A DNA stretch of 64,000 nucleotides from Ureibacillus xyleni (GCF_900217795.1 NZ_OBMQ01000016.1:44764-108763); one strand, 5' to 3'. Shown: positions 17,842 through 27,610, numbered from the stretch's first letter. The notes: generated by a model from the sequence alone, not told the origin. A program made the numbers and translations.

Positions 17842-17853
17842 TAAAGCTTTTGG

Positions 17854-17897
17854 CGAGTAGATGAGACAAATTGTCATGCATCTACTCGTATTTTTTT
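17854..17897 (+). terminator. Intrinsic terminator after yqeY
   Basis: A perfect 10-bp stem CGAGTAGATG/CATCTACTCG is followed by a T-rich tract. In the remaining bases up to 18129 I see no gene or clear signal. Confidence 0.85.
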
Positions 17898-18129
17898 GCA
17901 CAACTGATTAAAGCAGACTTCATGGCAGTGGTGAACGAAAATATCCCGAGTTGAAAAAATAATTGTAGTGACGTTCATTTCCCCCGGATAAACGACAAAT
18001 CACCATGGAAAAGTGAACAATAGAGGGATCTTTCCCAATGCATGACCACGCAAAACGATAAAAACTGCTCAAGGCCATGTATCCAATGAAATAGAAAAAT
18101 TTTAATCTTTCTTTTTTTCAGAAAAGTCA

Positions 18130-18158
18130 TTGACAAGAAAAAAAGTCTGTACTATATT
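18130..18158 (+). promoter_or_regulatory. Strong sigma-A promoter for the microprotein pair
   Basis: Consensus TTGACA (18130-18135), a 17-nt spacer, and TATATT (18153-18158). It lies 55 nt before the first start codon. Confidence 0.7.
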
Positions 18159-18212
18159 AAAAACATAAAACAACAACTGTTATAGTACAACTAACTAAAG
18201 GAGAGATGATTT

Positions 18213-18368
18213 ATGTCAATGTATCGAGAAGGTTATGAATATTATGTTTCTAAATGTGAGGATTTCGGTCTTGAACCAATCAATTTTTATTATTACGTAC
18301 AACAATTATCCCAAGAGCAACTTGACGCGTACAATCAGCAAGCACAAGAAATGAAAGGAAGTATGTAA
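18213..18368 (+). CDS. Microprotein A of a tandem paralogous pair (51 aa)
   Basis: Read directly from the sequence: ATG 18213 with AAAGGAGAG 8 nt upstream, TAA at 18366. It shares the pattern GYEYY-x(3)-C-x(4)-GLEP-x-NF-x-Y-x(5)-LSQEQLDAYN with the next gene, so both arose by duplication. It has no signal peptide, membrane segment or Asn-rich spore-protein composition; it is Tyr/Gln-rich with one Cys. The close match over nearly the full length, the promoter and the terminator argue that it is a real gene. The function is unknown. Confidence 0.8.
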   Translation: MSMYREGYEYYVSKCEDFGLEPINFYYYVQQLSQEQLDAYNQQAQEMKGSM

Positions 18369-18369
18369 G

Positions 18370-18534
18370 ATGGTTGATTATAGAATCGGTTATGAATATT
18401 ACAAACAAGCTTGCCAACAACACGGCTTAGAACCAGTAAATTTTAATTACTTTATTCTTAATTTATCCCAAGAACAGCTAGATGCATATAATGAGCGAGC
18501 CGAACAGAAAAGAGGTCGAGAATTTGAAAAGTAA
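18370..18534 (+). CDS. Microprotein B of a tandem paralogous pair (54 aa)
   Basis: ATG 18370, one nucleotide after the stop of microprotein A; the ribosome site GGAAG lies inside A's last codons, suggesting translational coupling. Conserved blocks with A are GYEYY, a Cys about 5 residues later, GLEPVNF, and LSQEQLDAYN. The tail is basic (QKRGREFEK), unlike A. Differences between the copies are mostly conservative, which points to selection after duplication. The function is unknown. Confidence 0.8.
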   Translation: MVDYRIGYEYYKQACQQHGLEPVNFNYFILNLSQEQLDAYNERAEQKRGREFEK

Positions 18535-18556
18535 TCTTAAAAAATGTCAATCTTAG

Positions 18557-18598
18557 CAACCTAACTTGTCTCGTAAACAAGTAGGTTGTTTTTTTTTT
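18557..18598 (+). terminator. Intrinsic terminator after the microprotein pair
   Basis: CAACCTAACTTGT pairs with ACAAGTAGGTTG and is followed by ten T. Confidence 0.85.
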
Positions 18599-18788
18599 AA
18601 CAAAACATTAATAATTTAATCACAACATGCTTCTGATTTAGTGATACAATAGCAATAACGATAAAATTCGACAAACGATAGACATTTTTCAACAATAAAC
18701 TACTATTTTTTATTCGTTATTAGTATTATAATAGCAAAATAAACTCTAGATATTTTGAGATATTGTAATCGATGAGTGGAGGTAAAAT

Positions 18789-20486
18789 ATGAATAATGGC
18801 ATTCATTCAACAAAGACAGCACTAATGGAACATTCATATGATGAATTAAAGGATATAAAGGCAGCGCTAGATAAATCATCCATTTTAGCTGTTACCGATC
18901 CACAAGGAAATATTACTGCAGTAAATGACTTATTTTGTGATGTCTCAAAATATTCTAGAGAAGAGCTAATTGGTCAAAATCACCGTATTTTAAATTCTGG
19001 TTTCCATCCTCCATCCTTTTTTAAAGAAATGTGGAAAACAATTGGAAGCGGAAAAACGTGGCATGGTGAAATTTGTAATAAAGCAAAAGATGGAACTCTC
19101 TATTGGGTACAGACTACGATTGTGCCTTTTTTAAATGAAAAGGGAAAACCTTATCAATATATTTCAATTCGTTCAGATATAACTGCACAAAAAAATATTA
19201 ACATTTTGAGTCATTTTGCAAACCATGATGACTTAACAGGGTTGCCTAACCGACGAAATCTTTCGAGAAGGTTAAATCAACAGATTGACAAAAGTGTTCG
19301 CAACGATTCAAAATTCGCTCTGTTTTTCATCGATGTTAACAGATTCCGCAACATTAATGATGCACTTGGCCATAATGTAGGCGATATGTTTTTAGTGGAA
19401 GTGGCAGAGCGCTTAAAATCTCTAGATACAACAGGTAACTCTTTTTATCGATTAAATGGAGACGAATTTGTTTTTTTATTAGAGGACACAAACCAGGTTC
19501 ATTATATTGCAGAAAAATTTATGCAAAAGTTTAATAAACCGTTTAACTTCAACAATTATGAATTTTACTCAAGTATTTGTATTGGCATTAGCATATATCC
19601 CGAGCATGGGAAAACGGTGGATGATTTATTAGTTAGTGCAGATATGGCTATGTATGCAGCAAAAAATAAACGTGGAAACCAATACCAGGTATTTAAAGAA
19701 AATATGAATGGTATGAATGACCGCGCATTAATGTTCGAATCTAAGCTTCATCATGCCATTAAAAACGATATTTTAGAATTATATTATCAGCCAAAAATAG
19801 ATGTAAAAACAGAAGAGATGATTGGCATGGAGGCGCTTCTTAGATGGAAGGACTCCGAATTGGGGAATATTCCGCCAAATCAATTTATTCCTTTTGCAGA
19901 AGATTGTGGTTTAATTTGCGACATTGGTGAATGGGTTCTACGAAAAGCTTCTTTGCAAATTAACCAGTGGAAAGAACAATACAATTCGGACTTAAAAGTA
20001 GCAGTAAATATTTCTCCAATTCATTTCCAAGAAGCAAATTTCACAGCACGACTTATGGAAATACTTGAAGAAACCAAAGTAGATCCACATAACTTAGAAT
20101 TAGAAATTACTGAAATGAGTATGATGGATTATAATAATGATTTAATCGAAAAAATAAAAGAGATTAAAGAATTAGGATTAACTGTTGCCATTGACGACTT
20201 TGGTACAGGGTATAGTTCTTTAGGCTATCTAAAGGAATTTCCAATCGATGTATTAAAAATTGACCGCTCGTTCATCGTAAAAATGAATGAAGGGGAGTCA
20301 GGAATTGCAATGGTTGCCGCAATTATTTCTCTTGCCCATGCGTTGAATTTAGCCGTAGTAGCTGAAGGCGTTGAAACAGCTACAGAACTTGAAATTTTAA
20401 GAAAATACAATTGTGAATATGTACAAGGCTATTACTTCAGCAAGCCATTAAGCGTAGAAGACTTTAATGCAAAATTAATAAATTAA
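18789..20486 (+). CDS. PAS-GGDEF-EAL cyclic-di-GMP protein
   Basis: 565 aa, cytoplasmic. A PAS sensor domain (about 22-135, with [16 protein letters not shown] and a PAC-like end) is followed by GGDEF (about 140-305) and EAL (about 318-565). The GGDEF signature reads NGDEF (223-227), so cyclase activity may be weak or regulatory. The EAL domain keeps EALLRW (348-353), the NISPIHFQ and EITEM segments, the [10 protein letters not shown] loop and AEGVET, so it should be an active c-di-GMP phosphodiesterase. With no membrane segments, an internal ligand or redox signal to the PAS domain is likely. ATG follows TGGAGGT. It stands alone. Confidence 0.92.
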   Translation: MNNGIHSTKTALMEHSYDELKDIKAALDKSSILAVTDPQGNITAVNDLFCDVSKYSREELIGQNHRILNSGFHPPSFFKEMWKTIGSGKTWHGEICNKAKDGTLYWVQTTIVPFLNEKGKPYQYISIRSDITAQKNINILSHFANHDDLTGLPNRRNLSRRLNQQIDKSVRNDSKFALFFIDVNRFRNINDALGHNVGDMFLVEVAERLKSLDTTGNSFYRLNGDEFVFLLEDTNQVHYIAEKFMQKFNKPFNFNNYEFYSSICIGISIYPEHGKTVDDLLVSADMAMYAAKNKRGNQYQVFKENMNGMNDRALMFESKLHHAIKNDILELYYQPKIDVKTEEMIGMEALLRWKDSELGNIPPNQFIPFAEDCGLICDIGEWVLRKASLQINQWKEQYNSDLKVAVNISPIHFQEANFTARLMEILEETKVDPHNLELEITEMSMMDYNNDLIEKIKEIKELGLTVAIDDFGTGYSSLGYLKEFPIDVLKIDRSFIVKMNEGESGIAMVAAIISLAHALNLAVVAEGVETATELEILRKYNCEYVQGYYFSKPLSVEDFNAKLIN

Positions 20487-20490
20487 GACA

Positions 20491-20528
20491 AAACAGGAAC
20501 ATTTGTGAAAAGTGTTCCTGTTTTTTTG
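20491..20528 (+). terminator. Intrinsic terminator after the PAS-GGDEF-EAL gene
   Basis: AACAGGAACA/TGTTCCTGTT stem with a T run. Confidence 0.85.
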
Positions 20529-20796
20529 ATTTTAGGAAGTGGTATTTACAAGTAAACGATAAGATAGAACAGGGGAATTGGTTTATGGAAAACGGTTGGA
20601 AATCCGAAAAACCTGTCTTCATCCCACCCCTGAATCCAAAAGAGTCTGCGTGATTTTGGAAAAAACTGTATTAATCATTTTTATGAAGACAAAAATCAGC
20701 AGGGATATTAGTGAAATCTATCTTCATAGCGCCAATGAATCCAAAAAGAGCAGAAAAACCTCCTTCATCCCAGAGTTCATCTAATTTAGACAAACA
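20529..20796. repeat. Gene-poor stretch with a degenerate ~30-bp repeat
   Basis: TCTTCAT followed about 8-9 nt later by TGAATCCAAAA and GAG occurs at 20615-20643 and 20721-20750; a shorter related piece (CTTCATCCCA) recurs near 20764. The copies differ internally. An open frame of 68 codons across this stretch has no ribosome site and is not called. This looks like decayed sequence. Confidence 0.35.
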
Positions 20797-20824
20797 AAAA
20801 ACCGGACGTAGGTTGTCCGGCTTT
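20797..20824 (-). terminator. Terminator for the 463-aa gene
   Basis: GCCGGAC/GTCCGGT stem; read on the minus strand it is followed by a T run. Confidence 0.75.
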
Positions 20825-20832
20825 CAGGTATA

Positions 20833-22224
20833 CTATTCACTTAATAAATTTTGCAGTTTCTCATATTCTTCATTTCCGATAGCGTCATAATATTGATAAA
20901 GTAAGTCGGAATCTACTTTAATCGTATCTTTATGATTCAAATACAGTTGCTCCGTTAGATGGCGAATGATGATCGGGACGGGTTTGTTGTGGTTGAACTG
21001 ATTCATATGCTTTTCAATAAACGTTTCTGATAGCTCGCACCACAAATTGTTACCTAGTGACTCAAAATCAACATATTGTAAATGAGCATTTAAAAAATCC
21101 TCAGTTAAATGTTCGTTATATTGACAGACGATGTTCCAATCCAGTTGATCACGGTAACGGTGTAGCCAGTGGGGTTCAAAGATTGCACTAATCAGTTGTA
21201 CTTGCTTATCCGAATAGCCTTTGAAAATCGCATCCATCTCTTTATTGGAATGCTTTTTATAACCCATTTCGTCATAAATTTGGCTAGCTAAAGAGGGTAT
21301 CCCTTTCACCATATGTTCACTGCCAGGCCACTTGTATTGACCACGATCATACTCGAAAAATTGGTATTCTAAAATTTCTTCTTCTTCCTCAATTTCGTCA
21401 TCATCTAATAAATGGATGGTGCTATACTCACTAAAATACGTATCGTCTTCAATAAACAAATCAATTTCATCTTCAAAATGTTTATTCATTTTCACTTTTT
21501 GTCTGCGTAATTCATCGATAATATATTTTTTAAAGGATGCTGAAAGTCGAGATAAAACTGGATAATTGTATTGCAATGAAGAAACATCTAATTGATCTAA
21601 ATGATCGATTAAATAGTTTTCAGTCAGCAAATCACAAGCGTAACAAACATAAGAAAAATCTACATAATCCAAATATGCCTCGAATTCATTTGGATGCAAT
21701 TTGACTAAGTTGTAACGCCAAAAACAATAATCATGAATAAATTTTTTCGAAAAATTTGGGTTTGCCTCAAGTAATTGATTCATATCAAGGTCGTCAATAA
21801 TCGGTCCTACATAGGAAGGAATCGATTTCACATCAAAATCTTTAGGAAAGTTTAATTTCTCAAGGGATTGCTTTGGTTTAAACTTTCTTCTACGATTTGG
21901 ATGAGTTTTAAAACTATACGTACCGATTGAACCTCTTTCATCCAGTAAAATATAAGCAAGTTCTTGCTTTTGATCACGAGTTAATTTAACGTTTTTCGGA
22001 AATTTAACTGAGGCATAATATGTAATATTAGCCATATCATAAAAAAATTTATAATCACCCTCAGCAGTAAATTCGGAGCGAGACGAATTCTTTTTCCAAT
22101 AAAGAAGCGCTCCGTTTATAGGAGGGTAATTAGAAAATTGGATATTGGCAATTGAAAAAATGTTATGAGATAGCGACTCATCATAAACGGTTTTAATAAA
22201 TTCGATATTTTTAATTTTCAGCAT
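20833..22224 (-). CDS. Hypothetical protein with irregular helical repeats (463 aa)
   Basis: I do not recognise a family. It is soluble, rich in Asp, Tyr and Leu, with an acidic run near residue 270 (DDDEIEEEEE). The first 110 residues look like a separate beta-rich domain. The rest shows repeats of about 25-30 residues built on patterns such as LTENYLIDHLDQLDVSSL, LTEDFLNAHLQYVDFESL and LSETFIEKHMNQF, resembling the W-x-x-LS-x-x-x-LSE-x-FI repeats found in some phage and bacterial surface or defence-linked proteins. The start ATG at 22224 follows GGAGG on the coding strand. No operon partner is visible. Confidence 0.7.
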   Translation of the reverse strand: MLKIKNIEFIKTVYDESLSHNIFSIANIQFSNYPPINGALLYWKKNSSRSEFTAEGDYKFFYDMANITYYASVKFPKNVKLTRDQKQELAYILLDERGSIGTYSFKTHPNRRRKFKPKQSLEKLNFPKDFDVKSIPSYVGPIIDDLDMNQLLEANPNFSKKFIHDYCFWRYNLVKLHPNEFEAYLDYVDFSYVCYACDLLTENYLIDHLDQLDVSSLQYNYPVLSRLSASFKKYIIDELRRQKVKMNKHFEDEIDLFIEDDTYFSEYSTIHLLDDDEIEEEEEILEYQFFEYDRGQYKWPGSEHMVKGIPSLASQIYDEMGYKKHSNKEMDAIFKGYSDKQVQLISAIFEPHWLHRYRDQLDWNIVCQYNEHLTEDFLNAHLQYVDFESLGNNLWCELSETFIEKHMNQFNHNKPVPIIIRHLTEQLYLNHKDTIKVDSDLLYQYYDAIGNEEYEKLQNLLSE

Positions 22225-22385
22225 CGTATACCTCCATTAAATCTATTATAAACGTTCAAATGAAATAGCAAAATAAAAAAGCATTAGAATATTAAGCGAA
22301 AAAAGAGAAAGAATGGTCCACTTTAATATATTATTTAAAAATAAAGACTAATAGAACTAGATATAATGAAAAATATTAAATTTAA

Positions 22386-22409
22386 AGGGAGGTCAAAATT
22401 GATCTCCCT
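22386..22409 (-). terminator. Terminator overlapping the end of rsgI
   Basis: AGGGAGGTC/GATCTCCCT stem just after the rsgI stop on the minus strand, followed by a short T-rich stretch. Confidence 0.55.
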
Positions 22410-23224
22410 TATTCTTCATTATTTTTTTGTTTGTTAGGCTTTTGTTCGTTCTTATTTTGAGGTTGTTTCGAGTTCTCATTTACTTTTTTCTCTTTTTCAA
22501 CATGCTGCTGCTTTGCTTTTTCTTGCCCAGAAGGTGTTTGTTTTTCTTTAATATTATTATTTTGAGGTTTTTGCTGTTCTTTTGGTGGTACAGTTTTTTT
22601 ATTTTCAGTGCTTGTTTTTGGTACAGACTTTTCATTATTTGGAGTTATCTCGTTTTTCGGTTGTTTCTCAATCATGTTTGTCTTATTTCGCTCTTGAGCA
22701 GGCTTTGTGTTTTGTTGTTTCTTTTCAACTTGTTTTACCGCTTTCTCAATTTTCTCATTTAACTTTGAATCTTTTTGTTTATCATATTTTGTTGTTATTT
22801 GAATTTCTCCATTTGGCGATATTTCAGCAATTGCACTTGGAATTACTTCATCTACCGGTTTCCCTTCAAAATGACTTAACTTAATGTCTTCATCATTGAG
22901 AGAACGTACTGAAACAACATGCCCCTTCTTATCTACACTTAATTCGATTGATTTTTCACCATCTAATTGAATGGTTGCATAGACATTATTTGATTGAAAT
23001 AATGACGAGGTTAGGATCAACATAATTAAAGCAGCGACAAGTGCTGGTGCTAAATACTTAAATGTAAAACGGCGAGGGGAGGTAGTCATTAGTCGAAACT
23101 CTACTTCATCCCCAATATCAGCGTTTGCACGTAAAGGAATGCCACGAAGAAATTCACCTTGGCCTGTCATGAAAATCATATCATGTTTATTTTTTTCGCA
23201 AACAATTCCTTTGTACGTCCGCAT
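22409..23224 (-). CDS. rsgI: Anti-sigma-I factor RsgI family protein
   Basis: 271 aa. Residues 1-50 form the RsgI N-terminal domain that binds SigI (YKGIVCEKNKHDMIFMTGQGEF, GDEVEF). One membrane segment lies at about 57-77. Outside is a periplasmic domain (VYATIQLDGEKSIELSVDKKGHVVSV) of the RsgI type, then a Lys/Gln/Asn-rich low-complexity tail of about 110 residues. It holds SigI inactive until a cell-envelope signal triggers proteolysis. It overlaps sigI by one base (TAATG), indicating translational coupling. Confidence 0.92.
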   Translation of the reverse strand: MRTYKGIVCEKNKHDMIFMTGQGEFLRGIPLRANADIGDEVEFRLMTTSPRRFTFKYLAPALVAALIMLILTSSLFQSNNVYATIQLDGEKSIELSVDKKGHVVSVRSLNDEDIKLSHFEGKPVDEVIPSAIAEISPNGEIQITTKYDKQKDSKLNEKIEKAVKQVEKKQQNTKPAQERNKTNMIEKQPKNEITPNNEKSVPKTSTENKKTVPPKEQQKPQNNNIKEKQTPSGQEKAKQQHVEKEKKVNENSKQPQNKNEQKPNKQKNNEE

Positions 23225-23949
23225 TATATGATTTCTCCTTTTACATAATCTTTTAAATAAGTAAGGTCGCTGTTTAACAATAGTACAACCGCAATAATGT
23301 ATTTTCGATGCCGTTCAATCGTTTTTCGTGATACTTCCACAAGCGACTCAATTTGTTTTATTGGTAATTTTTTAGTTTCTATTAAATAAGTATAAAGTTC
23401 ATCGCTCTCTGCAATGATTTGTGCGATGTAAAAAGCAGTTTTCCTTGCATCAATATGTTTTGGAGAACTTTTTGTCAGCTCTTCAAAGGATAAGTTGAAT
23501 TGAGCAAGAGTTTCTTTATAGACCACTAATTCCTGTTTTCTAGCTTCTTTTTGTTGAGTTTCTGTATATGTATAAATTGATTGATGATCTAAAATCGTAT
23601 GTGATGATTCATCCTCATAAAGTAATTTTTCATTTCGAGCATTTTCTTTTCGAATGTAATCGACTAATCTGCGTTTAATGATTAGATGGGCAAAAGTAAG
23701 AAATGAAGCTCCTTTTGATGGTTCGAAAGTGACAATCGCATCGTGAAATGCACTCATGGCAATACTAAATTCTTCATCATGTTCATCAATGGATTTTTTA
23801 CAAACAAATGATGCTGTTTTTTTCATAAATGAGGTATGGGCAATAAGGAGGTCATGTACAACCTCCTCGTTCCCTGCTTTTGCTAATTGAGCAAGCTCAT
23901 TCATATTTTGTTTTTTATTAAATAGCCCATGTATTATAGACAAAAGCAT
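23224..23949 (-). CDS. sigI: RNA polymerase sigma factor SigI
   Basis: 241 aa, normal for SigI. Sigma region 2 is visible (DEEFSIAMSAFHDAIVTFEPSKGASFLTFAHLII then RRLVDYIRKE), and a C-terminal helix-turn-helix typical of SigI (KLPIKQIESLVEVSRKTIERHRKYIIAVVLL). In B. subtilis SigI responds to heat and cell-wall stress. ATG at 23949 follows GGAGGG. It is coupled to rsgI downstream. The classic ACCCCC/CGAA autoregulatory promoter was not clearly seen upstream. Confidence 0.93.
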   Translation of the reverse strand: MLLSIIHGLFNKKQNMNELAQLAKAGNEEVVHDLLIAHTSFMKKTASFVCKKSIDEHDEEFSIAMSAFHDAIVTFEPSKGASFLTFAHLIIKRRLVDYIRKENARNEKLLYEDESSHTILDHQSIYTYTETQQKEARKQELVVYKETLAQFNLSFEELTKSSPKHIDARKTAFYIAQIIAESDELYTYLIETKKLPIKQIESLVEVSRKTIERHRKYIIAVVLLLNSDLTYLKDYVKGEII

Positions 23950-24056
23950 ACATACCCTCCGTTCAATCAGCGAATGCCTTGATTGTATATGGCTTTCACG
24001 GAAATGAAAAGCGGTTTTTATATATTGAAATAATATTTTAATATTATTGGATGATT

Positions 24057-24776
24057 TTACTCTTTATTTTTACCAGCATGTTTTTCAGCTTTATGCTCAG
24101 CTTTTAACGCTTTTGATTCTGCCTTATGTTTTTCTTTCAGTTCTTTTTTCTCTTGTTTGTGTTCTTCTTTAAGAGCTTTTTCTTGAGCTTTTGTTGATTG
24201 TTTTGTTGTTTCCTTAACTACTGGTTCTGTAGCAGTAGTAGTAGTAGTTGTTGTTACAGTTTCTTGTTTTTTAGCTTGCTTTGCTTCAAATTTCTCAATT
24301 GCTCTTTCTGCATTACGTAAAATGGCAGCTTTTGCTTTTTCGTTACCAGCATTTTCATATGCTTTCTTTAATGCCACTAAGTTGCCAGCAGTGTAACCAG
24401 CAGGAATTGCAGGGAACTCTGAAATTTGGTTGTTATCTTCAGTTGTTGTCACATCATCAGTTTGATTAGTTTCTGTATTGCTTTCAATCGTACCATCTTC
24501 TGTTGTTCCAGTTACCTCTGATTCGTTGCTTTCATCGGCTTCTTTAATAATTTCGCTTACATCAATTACTTCTGTTTCGTTTTGTTCAGTTGTTACATTT
24601 TCTTCAGCTACAACATCAGTAGAAGTGTTTGTTGTTGCATCACTTTCTGTTGTAGTTACTTCAGTAGTTGTTTCCTCATCAGCACTGAATAGGGTTTCGT
24701 CTGCTAGTGCAAAGCTTGAACCCGCGATCGTTAATGATGCTACGATAATTGCCACGCCTGTTTTTTTGAATTTCAT
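24057..24776 (-). CDS. Exported Thr/Glu-rich, Lys/Glu-tailed protein
   Basis: 239 aa. A signal peptide (residues 1-26, cleavage likely after ALA) is followed by a Thr/Glu/Asp-rich disordered region (27-125), a short helical block (AGNLVALKKAYENAGNEKAKAAILRNAERAIEKFEAK, positions about 128-165) and a charged C-terminus made of repeats of KAEHK/KEEHK type (about 190-239). It resembles exported DUF5667-like helical proteins of Firmicutes, but the match is weak. It lies directly upstream of sigI-rsgI on the same strand, so an envelope-stress link is plausible. Confidence 0.75.
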   Translation of the reverse strand: MKFKKTGVAIIVASLTIAGSSFALADETLFSADEETTTEVTTTESDATTNTSTDVVAEENVTTEQNETEVIDVSEIIKEADESNESEVTGTTEDGTIESNTETNQTDDVTTTEDNNQISEFPAIPAGYTAGNLVALKKAYENAGNEKAKAAILRNAERAIEKFEAKQAKKQETVTTTTTTTATEPVVKETTKQSTKAQEKALKEEHKQEKKELKEKHKAESKALKAEHKAEKHAGKNKE

Positions 24777-25064
24777 AATAAGTCACCTCTAGTTTGTATT
24801 TGTCCAATTTATCCTCGGACACTTATTTATTCGTAGAGTGATAGAAAGTTTATGGGGGTCGGGTGAAAAAATTTTTTTAAAAATAATTTCAAACTTATGA
24901 CCGAGGGAAATCAAATAATTAATATGTTATAGTATAAATGTAGTTTTAATACTTTTTATGGTGGTCAAAGGAAAAACACCGCTCTTTTTTATGTACATTA
25001 AAGTATTATTCAAAGAAACTATCAGGTTATATCCTGCAAATATACATGATAGGTGGAATAAAAA

Positions 25065-26018
25065 ATGAATTACCAAGTTTTACTTTATTATCATTATACA
25101 AATATAGAAGATCCGGCTGCTTTTTCTGCGGAACATTTACAAGAATGTAAAGCATTAAACTTAAAAGGCAGAATTCTAGTCGCTAAAGAAGGAATTAACG
25201 GCACAGTGTCAGGTACAATTGATGACACAAATGCTTATATGGAAATGATGAAAACGAACCCATTATTTGAAGGGATTGTTTTTAAAATTGATGAAGCAGA
25301 AGGTCATGCGTTTAAGAAAATGCATGTTCGTCCACGTCCAGAGCTAGTTAATTTGAGTCTTGAAGATGAAGTCAATCCTAAAGAAATTACAGGTCGATAC
25401 CTTTCTCCTGAACAATTCTTTGAAGAAATGCAACGTGAAGATACAGTTGTGCTTGACGTGCGTAACACTTACGAATATGAAGTGGGGCATTTCCGTGGGG
25501 CAATTCGTCCAGAAGTCGAAACGTTCCGTGATACACCAGATTGGGTACGTGAAAATCGTGAACTATTTGAAGGAAAACGCGTATTAACATATTGTACTGG
25601 TGGCATTCGTTGTGAAAAATTCTCAGGCTGGTTAAAACGTGAAGGCATTGGGGAAGATGTTGGACAACTTCATGGCGGTATTGCAACATACGGGAAAGAC
25701 CCGGTCGCAAAAGGTCAACTTTGGGATGGTCAAATGTATGTATTTGACGAAAGATTAACTGTTCCGATTAACCAAGTGGAGCATGTTGTCGTTGGGAAAG
25801 ACCATTTTGACGGAACTCCTTGTGAGCGTTATGTAAATTGTGCCAACCCAGAGTGTAATAAACAAATTTTATGTTCTGAGGAAAATGAGCACAAACATTT
25901 AGGCGGCTGTACAATTGAGTGCTCTAAACATGAACGAAATCGTTACATTGTAAAACATAATTTATCGGAAGAATTTGTACAACAACAAATCAAATGGCTA
26001 GAGGAAACACTAGTCTAA
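25065..26018 (+). CDS. trhO: Oxygen-dependent tRNA uridine(34) hydroxylase TrhO
   Basis: 317 aa. An N-terminal ferredoxin-like domain (1-95, ending [12 protein letters not shown]) precedes a rhodanese domain (110-215) with the characteristic [10 protein letters not shown] (Cys177 and Cys183), then a C-terminal Cys-rich segment ([23 protein letters not shown]) likely to bind zinc. TrhO (YceA/YbfQ) hydroxylates U34 of certain tRNAs to 5-hydroxyuridine. ATG 25065 follows AGGTGG. The gene is monocistronic, with a terminator after it. The 288-nt upstream gap holds a weak GGTG/CACC hairpin near 24960 and AT-rich promoter-like DNA. Confidence 0.94.
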   Translation: MNYQVLLYYHYTNIEDPAAFSAEHLQECKALNLKGRILVAKEGINGTVSGTIDDTNAYMEMMKTNPLFEGIVFKIDEAEGHAFKKMHVRPRPELVNLSLEDEVNPKEITGRYLSPEQFFEEMQREDTVVLDVRNTYEYEVGHFRGAIRPEVETFRDTPDWVRENRELFEGKRVLTYCTGGIRCEKFSGWLKREGIGEDVGQLHGGIATYGKDPVAKGQLWDGQMYVFDERLTVPINQVEHVVVGKDHFDGTPCERYVNCANPECNKQILCSEENEHKHLGGCTIECSKHERNRYIVKHNLSEEFVQQQIKWLEETLV

Positions 26019-26023
26019 TATGA

Positions 26024-26062
26024 TGGAAGGGACTTATGAAAATAGGTTCCTTCTTTTTTAAT
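26024..26062 (+). terminator. Intrinsic terminator after trhO
   Basis: GAAGGGAC/GTTCCTTC stem (one G-U pair) followed by a T run. Confidence 0.8.
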
Positions 26063-26178
26063 TTTTCTTTTAATTTAAAATACTTTCTTTCTACAAAATT
26101 TATGTTAATCTAATAATGAGATAGGTTTTATCTAGAAATTAGATTAATTATAATGGTCAAAAAAGGGAGAATCATATT

Positions 26179-27603
26179 ATGGGTGCAACTGAATTTCGTA
26201 TTGAAAAGGATTTTCTAGGGGAAAAACAACTTCCGATTAATGCTTATTATGGTGTTCAAACAATGAGAGCAGTTGAAAACTTTCCAATTACGGGTTATCG
26301 AATTCATCCTGAACTAATTAAGTCTTTAGGGATAGTAAAAAAAGCTGCAGCACTTGCAAATATTGAAGTGGGCATGTTAGATAAAAAAATTGGTCAATTT
26401 ATTCTACAAGCATGTGATGAAGTCATTGCAGGAAAATGGAATGATCAATTTATAGTGGACCCGATTCAAGGGGGAGCAGGAACTTCCGTCAACATGAACG
26501 CAAATGAAGTGATTGCAAACCGCGCTCTTGAACTGATGGGCGAAGAAAAAGGGAACTACAAAATCATTAGTCCAAATACGCATATCAATATGTCTCAATC
26601 AACAAACGATGCATTCCCAACAGCAACACATATTGCTATTTTAAGTTTATTGAACGAACTAATTGAATCAACAAAAACAATGCATAGTGCGTTTGTTACA
26701 AAATCAAAAGAATTCGCAGGCATTATTAAAATGGGCCGTACTCACTTACAAGATGCTGTGCCAATTTTATTAGGTCAAGAATTTGAAGCATATAGCCGTG
26801 TAGTTGGTCGTGACATTGACCGCATTTCGCTATCAAGACAACATTTATATGAAGTAAATATGGGCGCAACTGCAGTTGGTACAGGATTAAATGCAGACCC
26901 AACTTATATTGATGCAGTCGTTCGAAACTTAAGTGAATTAAGCGGTTTACCATTAAATCGTGCAGAACATTTAGTCGATGCAACACAAAATACAGATTGC
27001 TATACAGAAGTTTCTGCTGCGTTAAAAGTATGCATGATCAATATGTCTAAAATCGCAAATGACCTACGTTTAATGGCATCAGGTCCGCGCGATGGATTAT
27101 TTGAAATTATTCTTCCTGCACGCCAACCTGGTTCATCGATTATGCCAGGTAAAGTGAACCCTGTTATGGCGGAAGTGGTAAACCAAGTTGCATTCCAAGT
27201 GATGGGGAACGATTTAACAATTTCCCAAGCTTCTGAAGCAGGCCAATTTGAACTAAACGTAATGGAACCAGTATTATTCTTTAACTTAATTCAATCCATT
27301 TCGATTATGAGCAACGTATTTAAAACATTCACGGAAAAATGTTTAGTCGGCATTGTGGCAAATGAAGAACATTTGAAAGAATATGTTGAAAAAAGTGTTG
27401 GGATCATTACAGCAGTAAACCCTCATATTGGTTATGAACTCGCTGCGCAAATTGCCAAAGAAGCCATTGCAACAGGTCAATCTGTTCGTGAACTTTGCTT
27501 AAAATCCGGCGCATTAACAGCAGAACAACTGGATCAAATTCTAAATCCATATGAAATGACTCGCCCTGGTATTGCTGGTGGAAGAGGTTTAGTAAAGCAA
27601 TAA
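26179..27603 (+). CDS. aspA: Aspartate ammonia-lyase
   Basis: 474 aa, the usual length for AspA. Converts aspartate to fumarate and ammonia. Family motifs: RIEKDFLGEKQLP, GGAGTSVNMNANEV, NTHINMSQSTND, GRTHLQDAVPI, and the fumarase/aspartase signature GSSIMPGKVNPV, whose Ser is the catalytic base. The SS-loop segment favours aspartase over fumarase. ATG 26179 follows AAAGGGAG. There is no ansA-type asparaginase neighbour; it has its own terminator. Confidence 0.94.
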   Translation: MGATEFRIEKDFLGEKQLPINAYYGVQTMRAVENFPITGYRIHPELIKSLGIVKKAAALANIEVGMLDKKIGQFILQACDEVIAGKWNDQFIVDPIQGGAGTSVNMNANEVIANRALELMGEEKGNYKIISPNTHINMSQSTNDAFPTATHIAILSLLNELIESTKTMHSAFVTKSKEFAGIIKMGRTHLQDAVPILLGQEFEAYSRVVGRDIDRISLSRQHLYEVNMGATAVGTGLNADPTYIDAVVRNLSELSGLPLNRAEHLVDATQNTDCYTEVSAALKVCMINMSKIANDLRLMASGPRDGLFEIILPARQPGSSIMPGKVNPVMAEVVNQVAFQVMGNDLTISQASEAGQFELNVMEPVLFFNLIQSISIMSNVFKTFTEKCLVGIVANEEHLKEYVEKSVGIITAVNPHIGYELAAQIAKEAIATGQSVRELCLKSGALTAEQLDQILNPYEMTRPGIAGGRGLVKQ

Positions 27604-27610
27604 TAGATTC

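Noticed and set aside
20578..20784. 68-codon plus-strand open frame
   Set aside because: No ribosome site, no promoter, sequence made partly of degenerate repeats, and terminators on both sides; not supported as a gene.
24940..25064. Riboswitch or T-box leader before trhO
   Set aside because: Only a weak GGTG/CACC hairpin with T-rich sequence is visible; no conserved riboswitch or T-box elements.
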